In this document: positions 1-8,822 of the stretch, one piece after another
Numbering within the stretch: the first letter of the stretch is position 1
Layout: each line of letters starts with the position of its first letter
Position numbers and translations under genes: made by a program
Notes under the pieces: model-generated
The model's input: the letters and a program-made list of their open reading frames with translations, nothing else
Databases searched by the model: none
Told to the model about the DNA's origin: nothing
Assembly (NCBI GenBank): GCA_023257955.1
Contig: JALRAY010000008.1
Coordinates: 1 to 24,094, forward strand
Direction: 5' to 3'
DNA: 24,094 bases
DNA from: Amoebophilaceae bacterium
Lineage (GTDB): Bacteria > Bacteroidota > Bacteroidia > Cytophagales > Amoebophilaceae

Positions 1-218
1 AACCTTGTCCCATCCTGATTAGTGGCTTTAATGTCTAATACGGATAACTTATCGTTTTTAAAGTTTTTAGGGTTATAAGGATTAAGTAGCGTAACGTCAG
101 ATACTTGGTCTTCCTCTCCTACAATCGAATTAATCAAGGATATCAGTAAATCCTTATTCTCTTCCACGCCAAATATTTTCTTGAAGGCGATATCTACTTT
201 GGGGCTGACTTTTTCCAT
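1..218 (-). CDS. Rpn family recombination-promoting nuclease/putative transposase, 5' part (partial)
   Basis: The reverse strand reads from an ATG at 216-218 to the window edge, giving 72 codons with no stop. The beginning, MEKVSPKVDIAFKKIFG, is typical of the PD-(D/E)XK nuclease-transposase family (Rpn/PDDEXK_2). After it come a helical stretch (NKDLLISLINSIVG) and LSVLDIKATNQDG, where the Asp of LDIKA is probably the first catalytic residue. The remaining catalytic residues would lie outside the window. Family members promote RecA-independent recombination or act as putative transposases, and are usually multicopy in symbiont genomes. No Shine-Dalgarno sequence is seen ahead of the ATG. It belongs to a different subfamily from the Rpn-type gene at 21260-22231. 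Whether the gene is intact cannot be judged here. Confidence 0.75.
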   Translation of the reverse strand, partial: MEKVSPKVDIAFKKIFGVEENKDLLISLINSIVGEEDQVSDVTLLNPYNPKNFKNDKLSVLDIKATNQDGTR

Positions 219-449
219 AAGGATGATTGGTTAAAAATGTTAAAATGAAGTTTGCCTGCTGCTGTTTGCTCTATATACTGGTTGTATCTGATTGATTTTC
301 GCTATTGATAATCCTGTTATTTTGTTGAGTTCTTTCTCAAAATACTTGGCAGGGATAATAGACCTCTGCTATAACTCTAAAATTATTACTCCATTATCAA
401 CAGGAGCGTGTATATCCAATGGGATACAGATACAGAAGAAGTTTATTCT

Positions 450-1058
450 TTACGCATTTGCAGGATTGTTAGCAGTCGCCATGCCTGCTGTATACAATAG
501 ACTGAAAAACACTAGCATAAAAAGCAACATCCCTACGACGATCAAGAGCACCTCAGCCATGGTAAAGTTTTGTATAGGTTTATAGTTTGGCGTCACCTTG
601 GCATGATGCCATAATACATTTCGTTGGATAAGACATAGAATCAGCAGTCTTCCCACATACATGCCGACATTCACAAAGTAAGGAACTTGTACCACTCCTA
701 AGCCAAAACTAGCGATGCTAGATAAGCCATAGATCCATCCACACACCTGGGCTTGTTTTAAGCAGTGCTTCTTTTCCGGATAGGTGTGGATGATACTGTT
801 AGCCATACTCGTGAATAAAGGGTAGGCAAAGAACATGTTAAAGACAGCTTTCAGAAAGAGCACTATGTTAGATTGACAGGGGCGTTTGATAGCCTTTAAA
901 TTTCTATAGAACCAATACATGGTGTATAGCCCTAAGGTTGTTATATCCATCACTATCAATCTCAGGATCGATATATCGAAGTACTTGGGGTGACTATTAT
1001 CTGTTGTATACAAAGTGCTAGCATTGTGCTGCATGTTAGTTTTCTGGTGGTTATTCAT
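450..1058 (-). CDS. Multi-pass membrane protein, DUF4234-like, function unknown
   Basis: This is a 202-residue protein starting at an ATG (1056-1058). A polar N-terminus of about 25 residues precedes FDISILRLIVMDITTLGLYTMYWFYRN. That pattern of a hydrophobic helix followed by GLYxxYWFYRN is seen in DUF4234-type small integral membrane proteins. Further hydrophobic segments lie near residues 65-85, 105-145 and 170-195, so about four membrane passes are likely. The C-terminal helix is followed by a short polar tail. No catalytic motif is visible, and I cannot assign a transport or enzymatic role. It stands alone between the Rpn fragment and the phosphoesterase, about 210 bases from the latter. 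The family call rests on the N-terminal motif only. Confidence 0.6.
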   Translation of the reverse strand: MNNHQKTNMQHNASTLYTTDNSHPKYFDISILRLIVMDITTLGLYTMYWFYRNLKAIKRPCQSNIVLFLKAVFNMFFAYPLFTSMANSIIHTYPEKKHCLKQAQVCGWIYGLSSIASFGLGVVQVPYFVNVGMYVGRLLILCLIQRNVLWHHAKVTPNYKPIQNFTMAEVLLIVVGMLLFMLVFFSLLYTAGMATANNPANA

Positions 1059-1271
1059 AGTTATTTATTAAAATGTGTTGTCCTATTACATCTGCTCCAA
1101 AACTTATTCGGAGGCGATGCTTAAAGTTAATGTTAATCCTTAAATTTCAAGCACAAACATCCGGGCCATTTCAAGAGGGGGTATCACATAGCACAGATCC
1201 ATCAACAGCAACAGATGATGAGCGAAAATACAATACGGACCTTGCTAGTGTGAATCTCGGATATCGTCTTA

Positions 1272-2507
1272 CTACCCTTTGCGCAGTTCCACGATGGTAA
1301 TCTCTGGCCAGATACCTACCCTGCCAGGGTAACCGATGTATCCGAAGCCTCTATTCACGTACAGGTATTGATTTCCTTCTCGATACAACCCTCCCCACTG
1401 CTTGTATCTATACTGTGCAGGGCTCCATTTGAACCCTCCTACTTCAATCCCAAACTGAAAGCCATGAGTATGTCCCGCAAAGGTGACGTCAATTTCTGGG
1501 AAGCAGGGACGCACTTCTGCATCCCAATGGCTGGGATCGTGTGATAGCAGTAATTTGACAGGCACATGCGCGATGCCTTGGTAGGCAAGTGCCAGCTTGC
1601 CGTATTGTGAAAAACTAGTTCCCCAGTTCTCTACCCCGATGATGGCTAAACTATCTCCGCCTTGCTGCAAGCAGACATGGGTATTATTCAATAGCTGCCA
1701 CCCAAATGCTGCATGTGCTTCATGGATCGCGTGCAGATTCTTTTGCTTCGCAGCAGTAGACGACCAATTCACATAATCTCCATAATCATGATTACCCAGG
1801 GTAGAGAATACTCCCAAATCAGCTTTTATGCTTGTGAAGAGGTCACTATAGTCCTGCACTTCATCGGCCGTGTCATTGACTAAATCTCCTGTAAAGAAGA
1901 TAGTATCGGGCTTTTCGGCTAGCAGCATATCTATTCCCTTGGCTACAGCAGGTTTATTAAAGAAGCTCCCGCTATGAATATCCGATAGCTGCCCTATTCT
2001 GATCCCATGGAAGGCAGCGGGTAGATGTGGTAGCGTGATGGTTACACGTCTAATGCGATAATCATGTGCACCAACTATCATTCCATAACCCAACGTAGCT
2101 ACGGGTAATACGGCAGCACCAATGCTCAGTTGTACCCACGGGAGTGATTGAGGTATCGCTACGGGATCGGATCCGCTGGGTATGCATCTGTGCAGCAGCT
2201 TATAGCCTATCCACTTTATGCCCCTGTAGATATCACCACATAGCAACAAGAGTACTGCAAAGAACTTAGAGAGGTATTGGATGACAAAAGGAGGTAACAT
2301 ATGCCTTTTCAATCTTGTGGTAGCGCGTGCTCGAAAACTGCCCATGCTCACGACTAAGAAGGCTAGTACAACGCCTATGTATACCATCGATACACATTGC
2401 CTGACATTATCCGTATAGGGCCGTAACAGGATGGCTATGCCTTGATAAAAATATAATTCTATGCCTCCTATCAATAAGATAAATGCGAAAAGAATGAGCT
2501 TTCTCAT
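1272..2507 (-). CDS. Membrane-anchored calcineurin-like metallophosphoesterase
   Basis: The 411-residue protein has an N-terminal membrane part with about four hydrophobic helices (residues 4-25, 38-57, 74-92, 123-147) and a C-terminal metallophosphoesterase domain. The five family blocks are all visible: DIH (Asp176, His178), GD (Asp208), GNHD (239-241), a His in LLSHDPSHW (His323) and GHTHG (346-349). These are the ligands for a two-metal site. The closest architecture is the YkuE/YaeI group, some of which act on UDP-diacylglucosamine or other phosphoesters at the membrane, but the substrate cannot be read from the sequence. The start MRKLILFAF leads straight into the first helix, which supports it. 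The gene lies just downstream of the MerR gene on the same strand, 63 bases away, and could be co-transcribed with it. Confidence 0.88.
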   Translation of the reverse strand: MRKLILFAFILLIGGIELYFYQGIAILLRPYTDNVRQCVSMVYIGVVLAFLVVSMGSFRARATTRLKRHMLPPFVIQYLSKFFAVLLLLCGDIYRGIKWIGYKLLHRCIPSGSDPVAIPQSLPWVQLSIGAAVLPVATLGYGMIVGAHDYRIRRVTITLPHLPAAFHGIRIGQLSDIHSGSFFNKPAVAKGIDMLLAEKPDTIFFTGDLVNDTADEVQDYSDLFTSIKADLGVFSTLGNHDYGDYVNWSSTAAKQKNLHAIHEAHAAFGWQLLNNTHVCLQQGGDSLAIIGVENWGTSFSQYGKLALAYQGIAHVPVKLLLSHDPSHWDAEVRPCFPEIDVTFAGHTHGFQFGIEVGGFKWSPAQYRYKQWGGLYREGNQYLYVNRGFGYIGYPGRVGIWPEITIVELRKG

Positions 2508-2570
2508 AGGAAATGGTTGAGGGGGGTAATAATTTGAGTGAATGATAGCGTTGTGGCACTGCTTCGGTAC

Positions 2571-2903
2571 TCAAAGCTGATCTTGCAGCGCCTTCAAAAA
2601 ACCTTTCACCCCCTTCAAACTATCTATCAACTCTTGTACCGAGGAGGAAGACTTTTGTCTGCGCAGCATGCTTTGCGCACCGCGTATGGTATAACCTTTT
2701 TCTTTGATGAGATACTGAATTTTCTTGATTTGCGCTATATCCGCTACAGTGTAACGTCTAACGCCCCTGGAGGATGTTTGAGGACGGAGCTGTTGGAAGT
2801 TTTTTTCCCAGTAACGCAGGAGAGAGGTAGCACACCCAAACATCGCTGCAACCTCACCTATCGTATAGTAATTCTTAGTAAGGCCATCCATGAGGTTAGT
2901 CAA
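2571..2903 (-). CDS. MerR family transcriptional regulator (small, DNA-binding domain only)
   Basis: This 110-residue protein consists almost wholly of a MerR-type winged helix-turn-helix: YYTIGEVAAMFGCATSLLRYWEK (about residues 12-34), then the wing SSRGVRRYTVADI and the helix KKIQYLIKEKGYTIRGAQSML. A short helical tail follows, rich in Ser and Lys. There is no effector-binding domain, so the signal it senses, if any, is unknown. Its first codons overlap the last 8 bases of the M23 peptidase gene, which indicates translational coupling in one operon. A small MerR protein directly after an M23 peptidase is a recurring arrangement in Bacteroidota as I recall it. Whether it regulates its own operon is inference. 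Confidence 0.9.
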   Translation of the reverse strand: MTNLMDGLTKNYYTIGEVAAMFGCATSLLRYWEKNFQQLRPQTSSRGVRRYTVADIAQIKKIQYLIKEKGYTIRGAQSMLRRQKSSSSVQELIDSLKGVKGFLKALQDQL

Positions 2904-3858
2904 GCGATCTATTGGGAATGGAAGCTAAGCGGATCAGATCATCATACTCCTTAGCCGTCAAGCCACTCAAAATGTAATGCGCAGGATTTACTTTTTTGCC
3001 ATTCTTAATCACCTCATAGTGTAAATGAGGGCCCGAAGAACAGCCTGTAGTTCCGATAGTTCCTATACACTGCCCCCGCGTTACTTTTTGCCCTACCGAT
3101 ACTTTAAAGGCCTGCATATGTGCGTATCGGGTTAAAAACCCAAAACCATGGTCGATGACAACTTGATTACCATACCCCGTGTTGCTTTTGGTAATAGACT
3201 TAACTAACCCATTACCCGTAGCATAAATAGGCGTCCCGCGTGGTGCGGTAAAATCAATCCCCTGATGGAACCGCATAACCTTATAAATAGGATGTAAGCG
3301 CATACCCCATCCAGAAGACAACCGCGTTAATTCTTTATTGGCAACAGGTTGAATAGCAGGGATAGCCGCTAATAATTTTTCCTTATGCTTCACAAGCGTC
3401 GATAGCTCATCATACGATTTCTTTTGCACATGCATCTTCATTTGCAAGTGTTCCAAGTTTTTAGCCACGTTATTGATCAGCTCGTCTCGGGAAATGGAAA
3501 CAGGACAGGATGTACCACCGACACCTGCCGCTAAAACAGTATCAGGCACAGGTTCGGCTTCTAGTAAGGTTCTATATAGATGATTATCTCGTGCTTGCAG
3601 GGAGGATAGTAAAACGTTGCTTTTATCTATCTCTTTTTGAAGGGAAGTGTATTGGGATCGGAGGAGGTCATTGACTTTGCGTAACTCAGCTTCCTTGGGG
3701 GAGTCGAAATACTTTTGGTACAGTGGAATGCTGCCGCCAGCAATGATAAAAAAAATAAAAACGTAACCTACTATTTTCAACCCCACGTTCCACTTAGAAG
3801 GTGCAACTCTTTCGTAACAACAGGTTTCAACATTGTAGTAATATTTCACTCTAAACAT
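2896..3858 (-). CDS. M23 family metallopeptidase (peptidoglycan endopeptidase, membrane-anchored)
   Basis: This is a 320-residue protein. A short cytoplasmic N-terminus is followed by one membrane helix (about 25-45), a coiled-coil-prone stretch (about 53-100 and 125-165), and a LytM/M23 domain. Domain landmarks are GWGMRLHP (184-190), the zinc ligands His198 and Asp202 in HQGIDF, His247 in YAHM, and HLHYE (278-282). All catalytic and metal residues are present, so it is probably active rather than an EnvC/NlpD-like activator. M23 enzymes cut peptide cross-links of peptidoglycan in the periplasm. In an intracellular symbiont this suggests some cell-wall remodelling is retained. It is the first gene of an operon with the merR gene. 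A possible promoter box lies about 80 bases upstream. Confidence 0.92.
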   Translation of the reverse strand: MFRVKYYYNVETCCYERVAPSKWNVGLKIVGYVFIFFIIAGGSIPLYQKYFDSPKEAELRKVNDLLRSQYTSLQKEIDKSNVLLSSLQARDNHLYRTLLEAEPVPDTVLAAGVGGTSCPVSISRDELINNVAKNLEHLQMKMHVQKKSYDELSTLVKHKEKLLAAIPAIQPVANKELTRLSSGWGMRLHPIYKVMRFHQGIDFTAPRGTPIYATGNGLVKSITKSNTGYGNQVVIDHGFGFLTRYAHMQAFKVSVGQKVTRGQCIGTIGTTGCSSGPHLHYEVIKNGKKVNPAHYILSGLTAKEYDDLIRLASIPNRSLD

Positions 3859-3935
3859 AGGTTATACAGCTGTAGTAGACTTTATGTGATGCTATAGCGA
3901 GGGCTATATCTTTGGATAAACCGTGATTTTATGCG

Positions 3936-3943
3936 CAAATTTA
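3936..3943 (-). promoter_or_regulatory. Candidate -7 box (TAAATTTG) upstream of the M23 peptidase-merR operon
   Basis: On the minus strand this octamer fits the Bacteroidota consensus TAnnTTTG and lies about 78 bases before the M23 start codon. A TTG that could be the -33 element lies only 14 bases further upstream, closer than the usual 17-21, so this is a weak call. Confidence 0.35.
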
Positions 3944-4135
3944 CGGGGACCTATTAACAAGACGCCTCCTGCCCTCTGCCTTAGGTGGTGGTACAAAGTA
4001 AATAGTATTTCCCTAAAGTTACAAGCCGTGTTGTAACCCGCAAGACATGGTACCGCTTTTGCAAAGTCCCACAAACTTTTACACAGTATCCCCAGATGCC
4101 TATACGCTGTCATATTACGATTCACAAAAGTTACC

Positions 4136-4143
4136 TATCTTTG
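4136..4143 (+). promoter_or_regulatory. Candidate -7 box (TATCTTTG) upstream of the USP gene
   Basis: The octamer matches the Bacteroidota sigma-A consensus TAnnTTTG exactly and lies about 62 bases before the USP start, leaving a leader of roughly 55 bases. No good -33 TTTG is visible at the expected distance. If real, the USP gene is transcribed on its own. Confidence 0.45.
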
Positions 4144-4205
4144 TCCTGCTTTAAAAATGCTACGAGCAGCATGTACCATCATAACATCGCTGATATCTAT
4201 CTACC

Positions 4206-5315
4206 ATGAAACCATTTTTTACATACTCCAAATACATTTTCATAGCCCTATGCGCACTTTTCAGCGGCTATTATTTTTCATGCCAATTCAATAATCCAAC
4301 TGTAGAACCAGACAACCCGCAATCGGGTGACAACCCTACTCCATCTGGATCAGGCAATCCACAATCTGGTGATGGTGAGCCGGATATACCGAGTACTTGG
4401 GGTAGAGGTGGTCAAGTTCACGGGAACAATAGAGGGTTGCCTAATTGCAAAAATACGTGCTATATGAACTCAACATTACAAGCGCTATTTACACTATATG
4501 GAGGGTTGATACAATCTAAAGCTAGTGGTGCGGCAGCAGACAGTCTAGAAACCAAGATGCATAATTTATGTACCAAAGTAACTACTGCAGTAGCTGGGCA
4601 GCCCACAAATGATGCAGGAGAAAAAAAAGAGATACAATCCTTTTACGAAGGAGTCAAAAAATCTAACACTGATGGTAAAATCACATGGTGTAAAAACATC
4701 GGTACACAAGAAGATGCTAGCGAAGTACTTGGCGCTTTTTTAGACTTTTTGGGTGCTCCCAAAATGGCAATATCAGAGACGTTAAAAAAAGACGCTTATG
4801 TTAGTAAGGTCAATGTTTTGACTCCGGACCCAATCAATAAGTTGGAATTACCTATTGATGGTATAACAAACATGCAAGATGCTATCAATCAATTTGTAGC
4901 AGATGAAGCTGTAACAGATTACAAATGGGATGGAACTGCTCATCCAGAGCCTTCAACAAGATCTAAGAAATACGCTAACCTCGATCATCTAAATACGTTA
5001 GTAATTAGTTTGAAACGATTTAAGCGAGACACAGCTGGTGCAATGACTTCTAAGATTAGTAATCTCATTGATAATGTCTTAGAAATTACTATTCAGAAAG
5101 AAAAAACCACTGATCTACCTTCAGATAAGACCTATAAACTGGTAGGCTTTATACATCATGGAGGAGATTGTGGTGGTGGCCACTACATCGCCTACATCAA
5201 AGAAGGTATAAAATGGATTTGCTACGATGACTCCTCAGTGTCAGAAGTATCGGAAGCTGCGGCAGAAGCAGAAGCAAAACAGGCGTATGTATTCTTTTAT
5301 CAACCTAAGCCCTAA
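4206..5315 (+). CDS. Ubiquitin-specific protease (peptidase C19/USP family), predicted lipoprotein; putative host-directed effector
   Basis: This 369-residue protein has a USP catalytic core. The Cys box is GLPNCKNTCYMNSTLQ with nucleophile Cys85 and Asn80 as the likely oxyanion residue. The box LVISLKRFK is present. The His box is GGDCGGGHYIAYIKEG, with His326 and the following YDDSSV (Asp341/342) completing the triad. The N-terminus is a signal peptide (hydrophobic residues 10-25) ending in SCQ, a possible lipobox with Cys26. Next comes a Pro/Gly/Ser/Asp-rich linker with two NPQSGD repeats (about 35-60). No Cys-x-x-Cys zinc-finger pairs are seen in the fingers region, and the core is compact compared with most eukaryotic USPs. 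USPs remove ubiquitin from proteins, and bacteria have no ubiquitin, so the substrate is inferred to be in the host. USP genes are known from Cardinium and Amoebophilus. The gene looks more A/T-rich at third codon positions than the following permease gene. Confidence 0.93.
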   Translation: MKPFFTYSKYIFIALCALFSGYYFSCQFNNPTVEPDNPQSGDNPTPSGSGNPQSGDGEPDIPSTWGRGGQVHGNNRGLPNCKNTCYMNSTLQALFTLYGGLIQSKASGAAADSLETKMHNLCTKVTTAVAGQPTNDAGEKKEIQSFYEGVKKSNTDGKITWCKNIGTQEDASEVLGAFLDFLGAPKMAISETLKKDAYVSKVNVLTPDPINKLELPIDGITNMQDAINQFVADEAVTDYKWDGTAHPEPSTRSKKYANLDHLNTLVISLKRFKRDTAGAMTSKISNLIDNVLEITIQKEKTTDLPSDKTYKLVGFIHHGGDCGGGHYIAYIKEGIKWICYDDSSVSEVSEAAAEAEAKQAYVFFYQPKP

Positions 5316-5347
5316 ATAAAGACAGCATATGCACCATAGCCAACATT

Positions 5348-5374
5348 GGAAGCGAAGCAGCTGTTTGCGCTTCC
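5348..5374 (+). terminator. Possible stem-loop after the USP gene
   Basis: GGAAGCG (5348-5354) and CGCTTCC (5368-5374) can pair around a 13-base loop, 32 bases after the USP stop. No T-run follows, so a classic intrinsic terminator is doubtful. It may act in Rho-dependent ending or RNA stability. Confidence 0.3.
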
Positions 5375-5423
5375 GCAATGCGCACCTATCATCTCATATA
5401 CCTTTCACTAACCAGTAGTAACC

Positions 5424-6734
5424 ATGCAGGAACCTAAGCAGCCCCAACAAGTAGGGTTATGGCCTATGATAGCGCTGGTCACCGGCAACTTGGTTGGTTC
5501 CGGGGTGTATCTATTGCCTACCATTTTAGCGCCCTTTGGTGTGATTAGCCTCCTGGGTTGGGGCGTAACGTCAGTAGGCGCTATCTTATTGGCGCTGGTG
5601 TTTGCACAGCTTAGTATGCGGATAACCACTGCAGGCGGTCCGTATGCCTATGTCCGGGAAGCGTTTGGAGATACCGCTGGTTACTATATTGCCTGGGGGT
5701 ATTGGCTCCTTTCCTGCATCAGCAATCCTACATTGGCTATCTCCGCAGTTGAATATTGCTCTGTCCTCTTTGGGGATTTTTCTCCGGGCACGGCGTTGTT
5801 GTTAGAATGCATCATCATTGGATGCTTCACCCTCTTTAATCTTTTTGGCATCAAGGTAGCAGGCCACTTGGAGCTAGGCATTACCGCTTTAAAAATCATC
5901 CCCTTAGTGCTCTTGCCCGTAGTAGGTTTCTTTTACATCCAACCTGCGCATTTTGCATTGCCTGCTTCGGAACATCTTCCTGTATTAACGACCATCAATA
6001 CAACGGCTTTCATCACCTTATGGGCCTTTGTAGGGTTGGAGACAGGTACTGTGCCTGCCAGTCAGGTAAAGGATGCTCGTAAAACCATACCACGTGCGAC
6101 GGTACTCGGCACGGTGTTAGCAGCGGTGGTCTATATCTTAGGTACAGTCATGATTATGGGGGTGATACCGATGGAGGAACTAGCCACGTCTAAGTCGCCT
6201 TATGCGGATGCAGCGAGTGCTATCTTTGGCGGCAGGTGGGCTATACCGATTACGATTGCCGCTATCATCACTTGCATGGGCACCTTAAATGGCTGGACGC
6301 TGGTAGTGGGTTACATTCCTTATGGCGCTGCGCAAAGCGGACTTTTCCCCAAAGTATTTGCCAAAACCACATCACAAGGAACGCCTTATGTAGGGATTCT
6401 CCTCTCTGCTATATGCATGCTCCCCTTTCTGTTGATGGCGCTAACAGATTCATTGCTGGCACAATTTCAATTGATCACCGATATGGCTGTTACCTTGATT
6501 TTGATCGTGTATGCCGTTGCTGTGCTGGCCTATTTTAAAATCCTGCTCCAACGGAAGGATTATCATTGGGGGCATATACTCCTCGGGATAGGTGCATTCT
6601 CTTTTGTGGGTTGGGCGTTGTGGGCTACGAATGTGAAGATCATGTTACTGTCGCTGACTTTGTTTTTGCTAGGGATACCTATGCATCTATACATGTTACG
6701 GCGAAACAAGCGCAGGAAGCAGAGGCAGGTATAA
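5424..6734 (+). CDS. APC superfamily amino-acid permease (arginine/agmatine antiporter-like)
   Basis: This 436-residue, very hydrophobic protein has about twelve membrane helices. Helix 1 carries the APC signature GNLVGSGVYLLP (about residues 21-32), the unwound substrate-binding stretch of this fold. AGGPYAYVREAFG follows helix 2, as in AdiC/PotE-type exchangers. The strongly basic C-terminus (RRNKRRKQRQ) is probably cytoplasmic. It should move amino acids or amino-acid/amine pairs across the inner membrane, and such uptake makes sense in a symbiont dependent on its host. The exact substrate cannot be told from the sequence, so AdiC-like is only a resemblance. It stands alone, about 110 bases after the USP gene and transcribed in the same direction. 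Confidence 0.88.
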   Translation: MQEPKQPQQVGLWPMIALVTGNLVGSGVYLLPTILAPFGVISLLGWGVTSVGAILLALVFAQLSMRITTAGGPYAYVREAFGDTAGYYIAWGYWLLSCISNPTLAISAVEYCSVLFGDFSPGTALLLECIIIGCFTLFNLFGIKVAGHLELGITALKIIPLVLLPVVGFFYIQPAHFALPASEHLPVLTTINTTAFITLWAFVGLETGTVPASQVKDARKTIPRATVLGTVLAAVVYILGTVMIMGVIPMEELATSKSPYADAASAIFGGRWAIPITIAAIITCMGTLNGWTLVVGYIPYGAAQSGLFPKVFAKTTSQGTPYVGILLSAICMLPFLLMALTDSLLAQFQLITDMAVTLILIVYAVAVLAYFKILLQRKDYHWGHILLGIGAFSFVGWALWATNVKIMLLSLTLFLLGIPMHLYMLRRNKRRKQRQV

Positions 6735-6936
6735 GTACTTCACGGTATGTAAGACAGGCCTTGTGCACCAACACAGACCCTCCACTAGCTACCTACTATC
6801 AGCTTTGTAATGACGTTGGCAAAGGGTTTGATAGGAAAGCAGTAATCACAATCGCATAGCTAGCTTCAGCACCTTGAGATTGCAAGCGCGATTCAGTCAC
6901 CCTTAACATCATCCATCATTATCCTTGATACCCTAT

Positions 6937-8370
6937 ATGAAGAACTACAGCAGTTTATTAAATCCCCATCCCATACTACAAACGATAGGCCATGTGGCCG
7001 ATCGCCTCAACCTGGAAACCTGCGTCGTAGGCGGATTTGTACGCGACTTATTGTTAGATAGACCCTCTACAGATATTGATATCGTTTGTGTAGGCAATGG
7101 CATGGAGCTAGCGCAAGCTGTTGCAGAAGCTTTAGGGCCAGAGGTAACGGTACAGACCTTTCAGACCTATGGTACCGCTATGATTCATTGGGAAGGGCAA
7201 GACATAGAATTTGTAGGCGCTCGCAAAGAGTCCTATAACCGCGATTCCAGAAACCCTGATGTAATCCCAGGCACATTACTAGATGATCAAAAGCGGAGAG
7301 ACTTTACGATTAATGCCTTAGCGATGCGTTTAAATCAGGCTACTTGGGGCACATTGGTAGATGAATGTAATGGTTTTGAAGATCTGGAGAACGGCATCCT
7401 AAAAACACCCTTAGCGCCTGAAATCACCTTTTCAGACGATCCCCTTCGGATGATGCGCGCCATTCGGTTTGCCACCCAGTTACAATTTACCATAGATGAG
7501 CAGACACTAGCAGCGATTAATACAGTCGCAGAACGGATCGGTATTATCTCACAGGAAAGGATTACAGAAGAGCTGAATAAAATCATCCTCGCCCCCGTTC
7601 CTTCCATAGGCTTTAAGTTATTGCTGAAGACAGGACTGTTACAGCGCATCTTCCCGCAAATGATTGCCCTGCAAGGGAAGGAGTATAGAGATGGGCATTC
7701 CCATAAGGATAACTTCTATCACACGCTGCAAGTTTTAGACAATGTAGCGCAAGTATCCACCAACCTGTGGCTGCGTTGGGCCGCTATCCTGCATGATATA
7801 GCCAAACCGCTTACCAAAAGATTCCATCCTAAACATGGTTTCTCCTTTCATGGACATGAGTTCCTAGGCGCTAAGATGGTGCCTAGGATCTTTAAGCAAT
7901 TTAGATTGCCGTTACAACAGCAGATGCACTACGTGCAAAAACTCGTGCGGCTACACTTGCGTCCTATTGTGCTGGCACAAGACGAAGTAACCGATGCCGC
8001 CATTAGAAGATTGATATATGATGTGGGCGATGAGTTGTCCGACTTAATAACCCTATGCCGCGCAGATATTACGTCCCATAACCCTGTTAAAATCAAGCAG
8101 TACCTAGCCAATTTTGATAAGGTAGAAGCCAAAGTAGAACAAGTGGAAGCGCGAGACCACATCCGGAACCTGCAACCAGTCATTACAGGAGAGATGATTA
8201 TGCAAACCTTTCAAATCCCCCCTTCGCGCGTGATAGGAGAGATAAAGTCAGCTATCAAAGAAGCCATTTTGGAAGGAGAGATTACAAATGAATATGAGCC
8301 TGCCTTTGCATACATGCTGCATGTAGGCAAAACCCATGGGCTAACGCCTGTAGGGAACGCAAGTACCTAA
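6937..8370 (+). CDS. cca: CCA tRNA nucleotidyltransferase with HD domain
   Basis: This class II polymerase-beta type nucleotidyltransferase adds or repairs the 3' CCA end of tRNAs. The N-terminal head has GGFVRD (about residues 32-37) and the catalytic DID (46-48), followed by KRRDFTINALA, which belongs to the ATP/CTP-binding part. DDPLRMMRAIRFATQL marks the start of the RNA-binding neck. An HD domain follows (HDIAKPLTKRF, with H-x-H-E further on). I start it at the ATG at 6937 (477 residues). A longer frame from a TTG at 6925 is open but adds only four residues. Poly(A) polymerases share the fold, but the HD domain and length fit the CCA enzyme usual in Bacteroidota. It has no close operon partner. 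Confidence 0.92.
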   Translation: MKNYSSLLNPHPILQTIGHVADRLNLETCVVGGFVRDLLLDRPSTDIDIVCVGNGMELAQAVAEALGPEVTVQTFQTYGTAMIHWEGQDIEFVGARKESYNRDSRNPDVIPGTLLDDQKRRDFTINALAMRLNQATWGTLVDECNGFEDLENGILKTPLAPEITFSDDPLRMMRAIRFATQLQFTIDEQTLAAINTVAERIGIISQERITEELNKIILAPVPSIGFKLLLKTGLLQRIFPQMIALQGKEYRDGHSHKDNFYHTLQVLDNVAQVSTNLWLRWAAILHDIAKPLTKRFHPKHGFSFHGHEFLGAKMVPRIFKQFRLPLQQQMHYVQKLVRLHLRPIVLAQDEVTDAAIRRLIYDVGDELSDLITLCRADITSHNPVKIKQYLANFDKVEAKVEQVEARDHIRNLQPVITGEMIMQTFQIPPSRVIGEIKSAIKEAILEGEITNEYEPAFAYMLHVGKTHGLTPVGNAST

Positions 8371-8456
8371 TGTTGCTCCCTTTCATATACAAGCATGCGC
8401 GATGTTTAAAAAGAAGATTTGGCTTACAACTGAATGCTGGAATTTATAACTATGAA

Positions 8457-8822
8457 CTACTTTGTTGAGGTTCGGAAGGACTCTAATAAGTTTTGTACAT
8501 GAAACGCTTCATCTAGCGCAGTATCTAAGTGAAAGCTGCATTTGGGAATGGCGCGCAATTTCCTGGCTAGTTGATTGCCTAATAACCCCCTGATCTTGGA
8601 TTGCTTTTCGTTCAATTGATCCATAATGCTGGCAATGGCGGGATTGTCATTGTGTAAAAAACTGATATATACTTTAGCAACTCTCTCTTTCTCATACAAA
8701 TCTAACCGAGTAATGGTGATGAAGACTTGTGGAAATAAATCTGCTATATGTTTACAAAATATATCACGCAGTGCCTGCAGCAGCAGGCTATGTCTTTTCT
8801 TGGCTTGGACAGATTTTTCCAT
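8457..8822 (-). CDS. rbfA: 30S ribosome-binding factor A
   Basis: This 121-residue protein has the RbfA pattern: an N-terminal helix (LLLQALRDIFCKHIAD), the strand FITITRLDLYEKERVAKVYISFL, the helix segment KQSKIRGLLGNQLARKLRAIPKCSFHLD, and a final helix with ALDEAFHVQNLLES. These correspond to the single KH-like domain. RbfA binds the maturing 30S subunit and helps finish 16S rRNA 5'-end processing, and is needed for growth in the cold in other bacteria. The length is normal for the family. It lies downstream of rho on the same strand, but 180 bases away, so a separate promoter is possible. Divergence from well-known members is marked, in keeping with a fast-evolving symbiont. Confidence 0.82.
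   Translation of the reverse strand: MEKSVQAKKRHSLLLQALRDIFCKHIADLFPQVFITITRLDLYEKERVAKVYISFLHNDNPAIASIMDQLNEKQSKIRGLLGNQLARKLRAIPKCSFHLDTALDEAFHVQNLLESFRTSTK

Larger units (their letters stand above)
3859..4205. other. Intergenic region between divergent M23 peptidase and USP genes
   Basis: About 350 bases separate the divergently transcribed M23 peptidase and USP genes. I see no convincing gene here. The region carries two Bacteroidota-type -7 boxes, listed separately. A third match (TATCTTTG at 3907-3914, plus strand) has no gene close downstream. No tRNA or clear terminator is visible. Confidence 0.6.

Noticed and set aside
1073..1300. Plus-strand frame of 75 codons
   Set aside because: It overlaps the end of the phosphoesterase gene on the other strand and has no recognisable content.
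3904..4125. Minus-strand frame of 73 codons upstream of the M23 peptidase
   Set aside because: No family features, and it overlaps the candidate promoters of both flanking genes. It is probably a chance frame.
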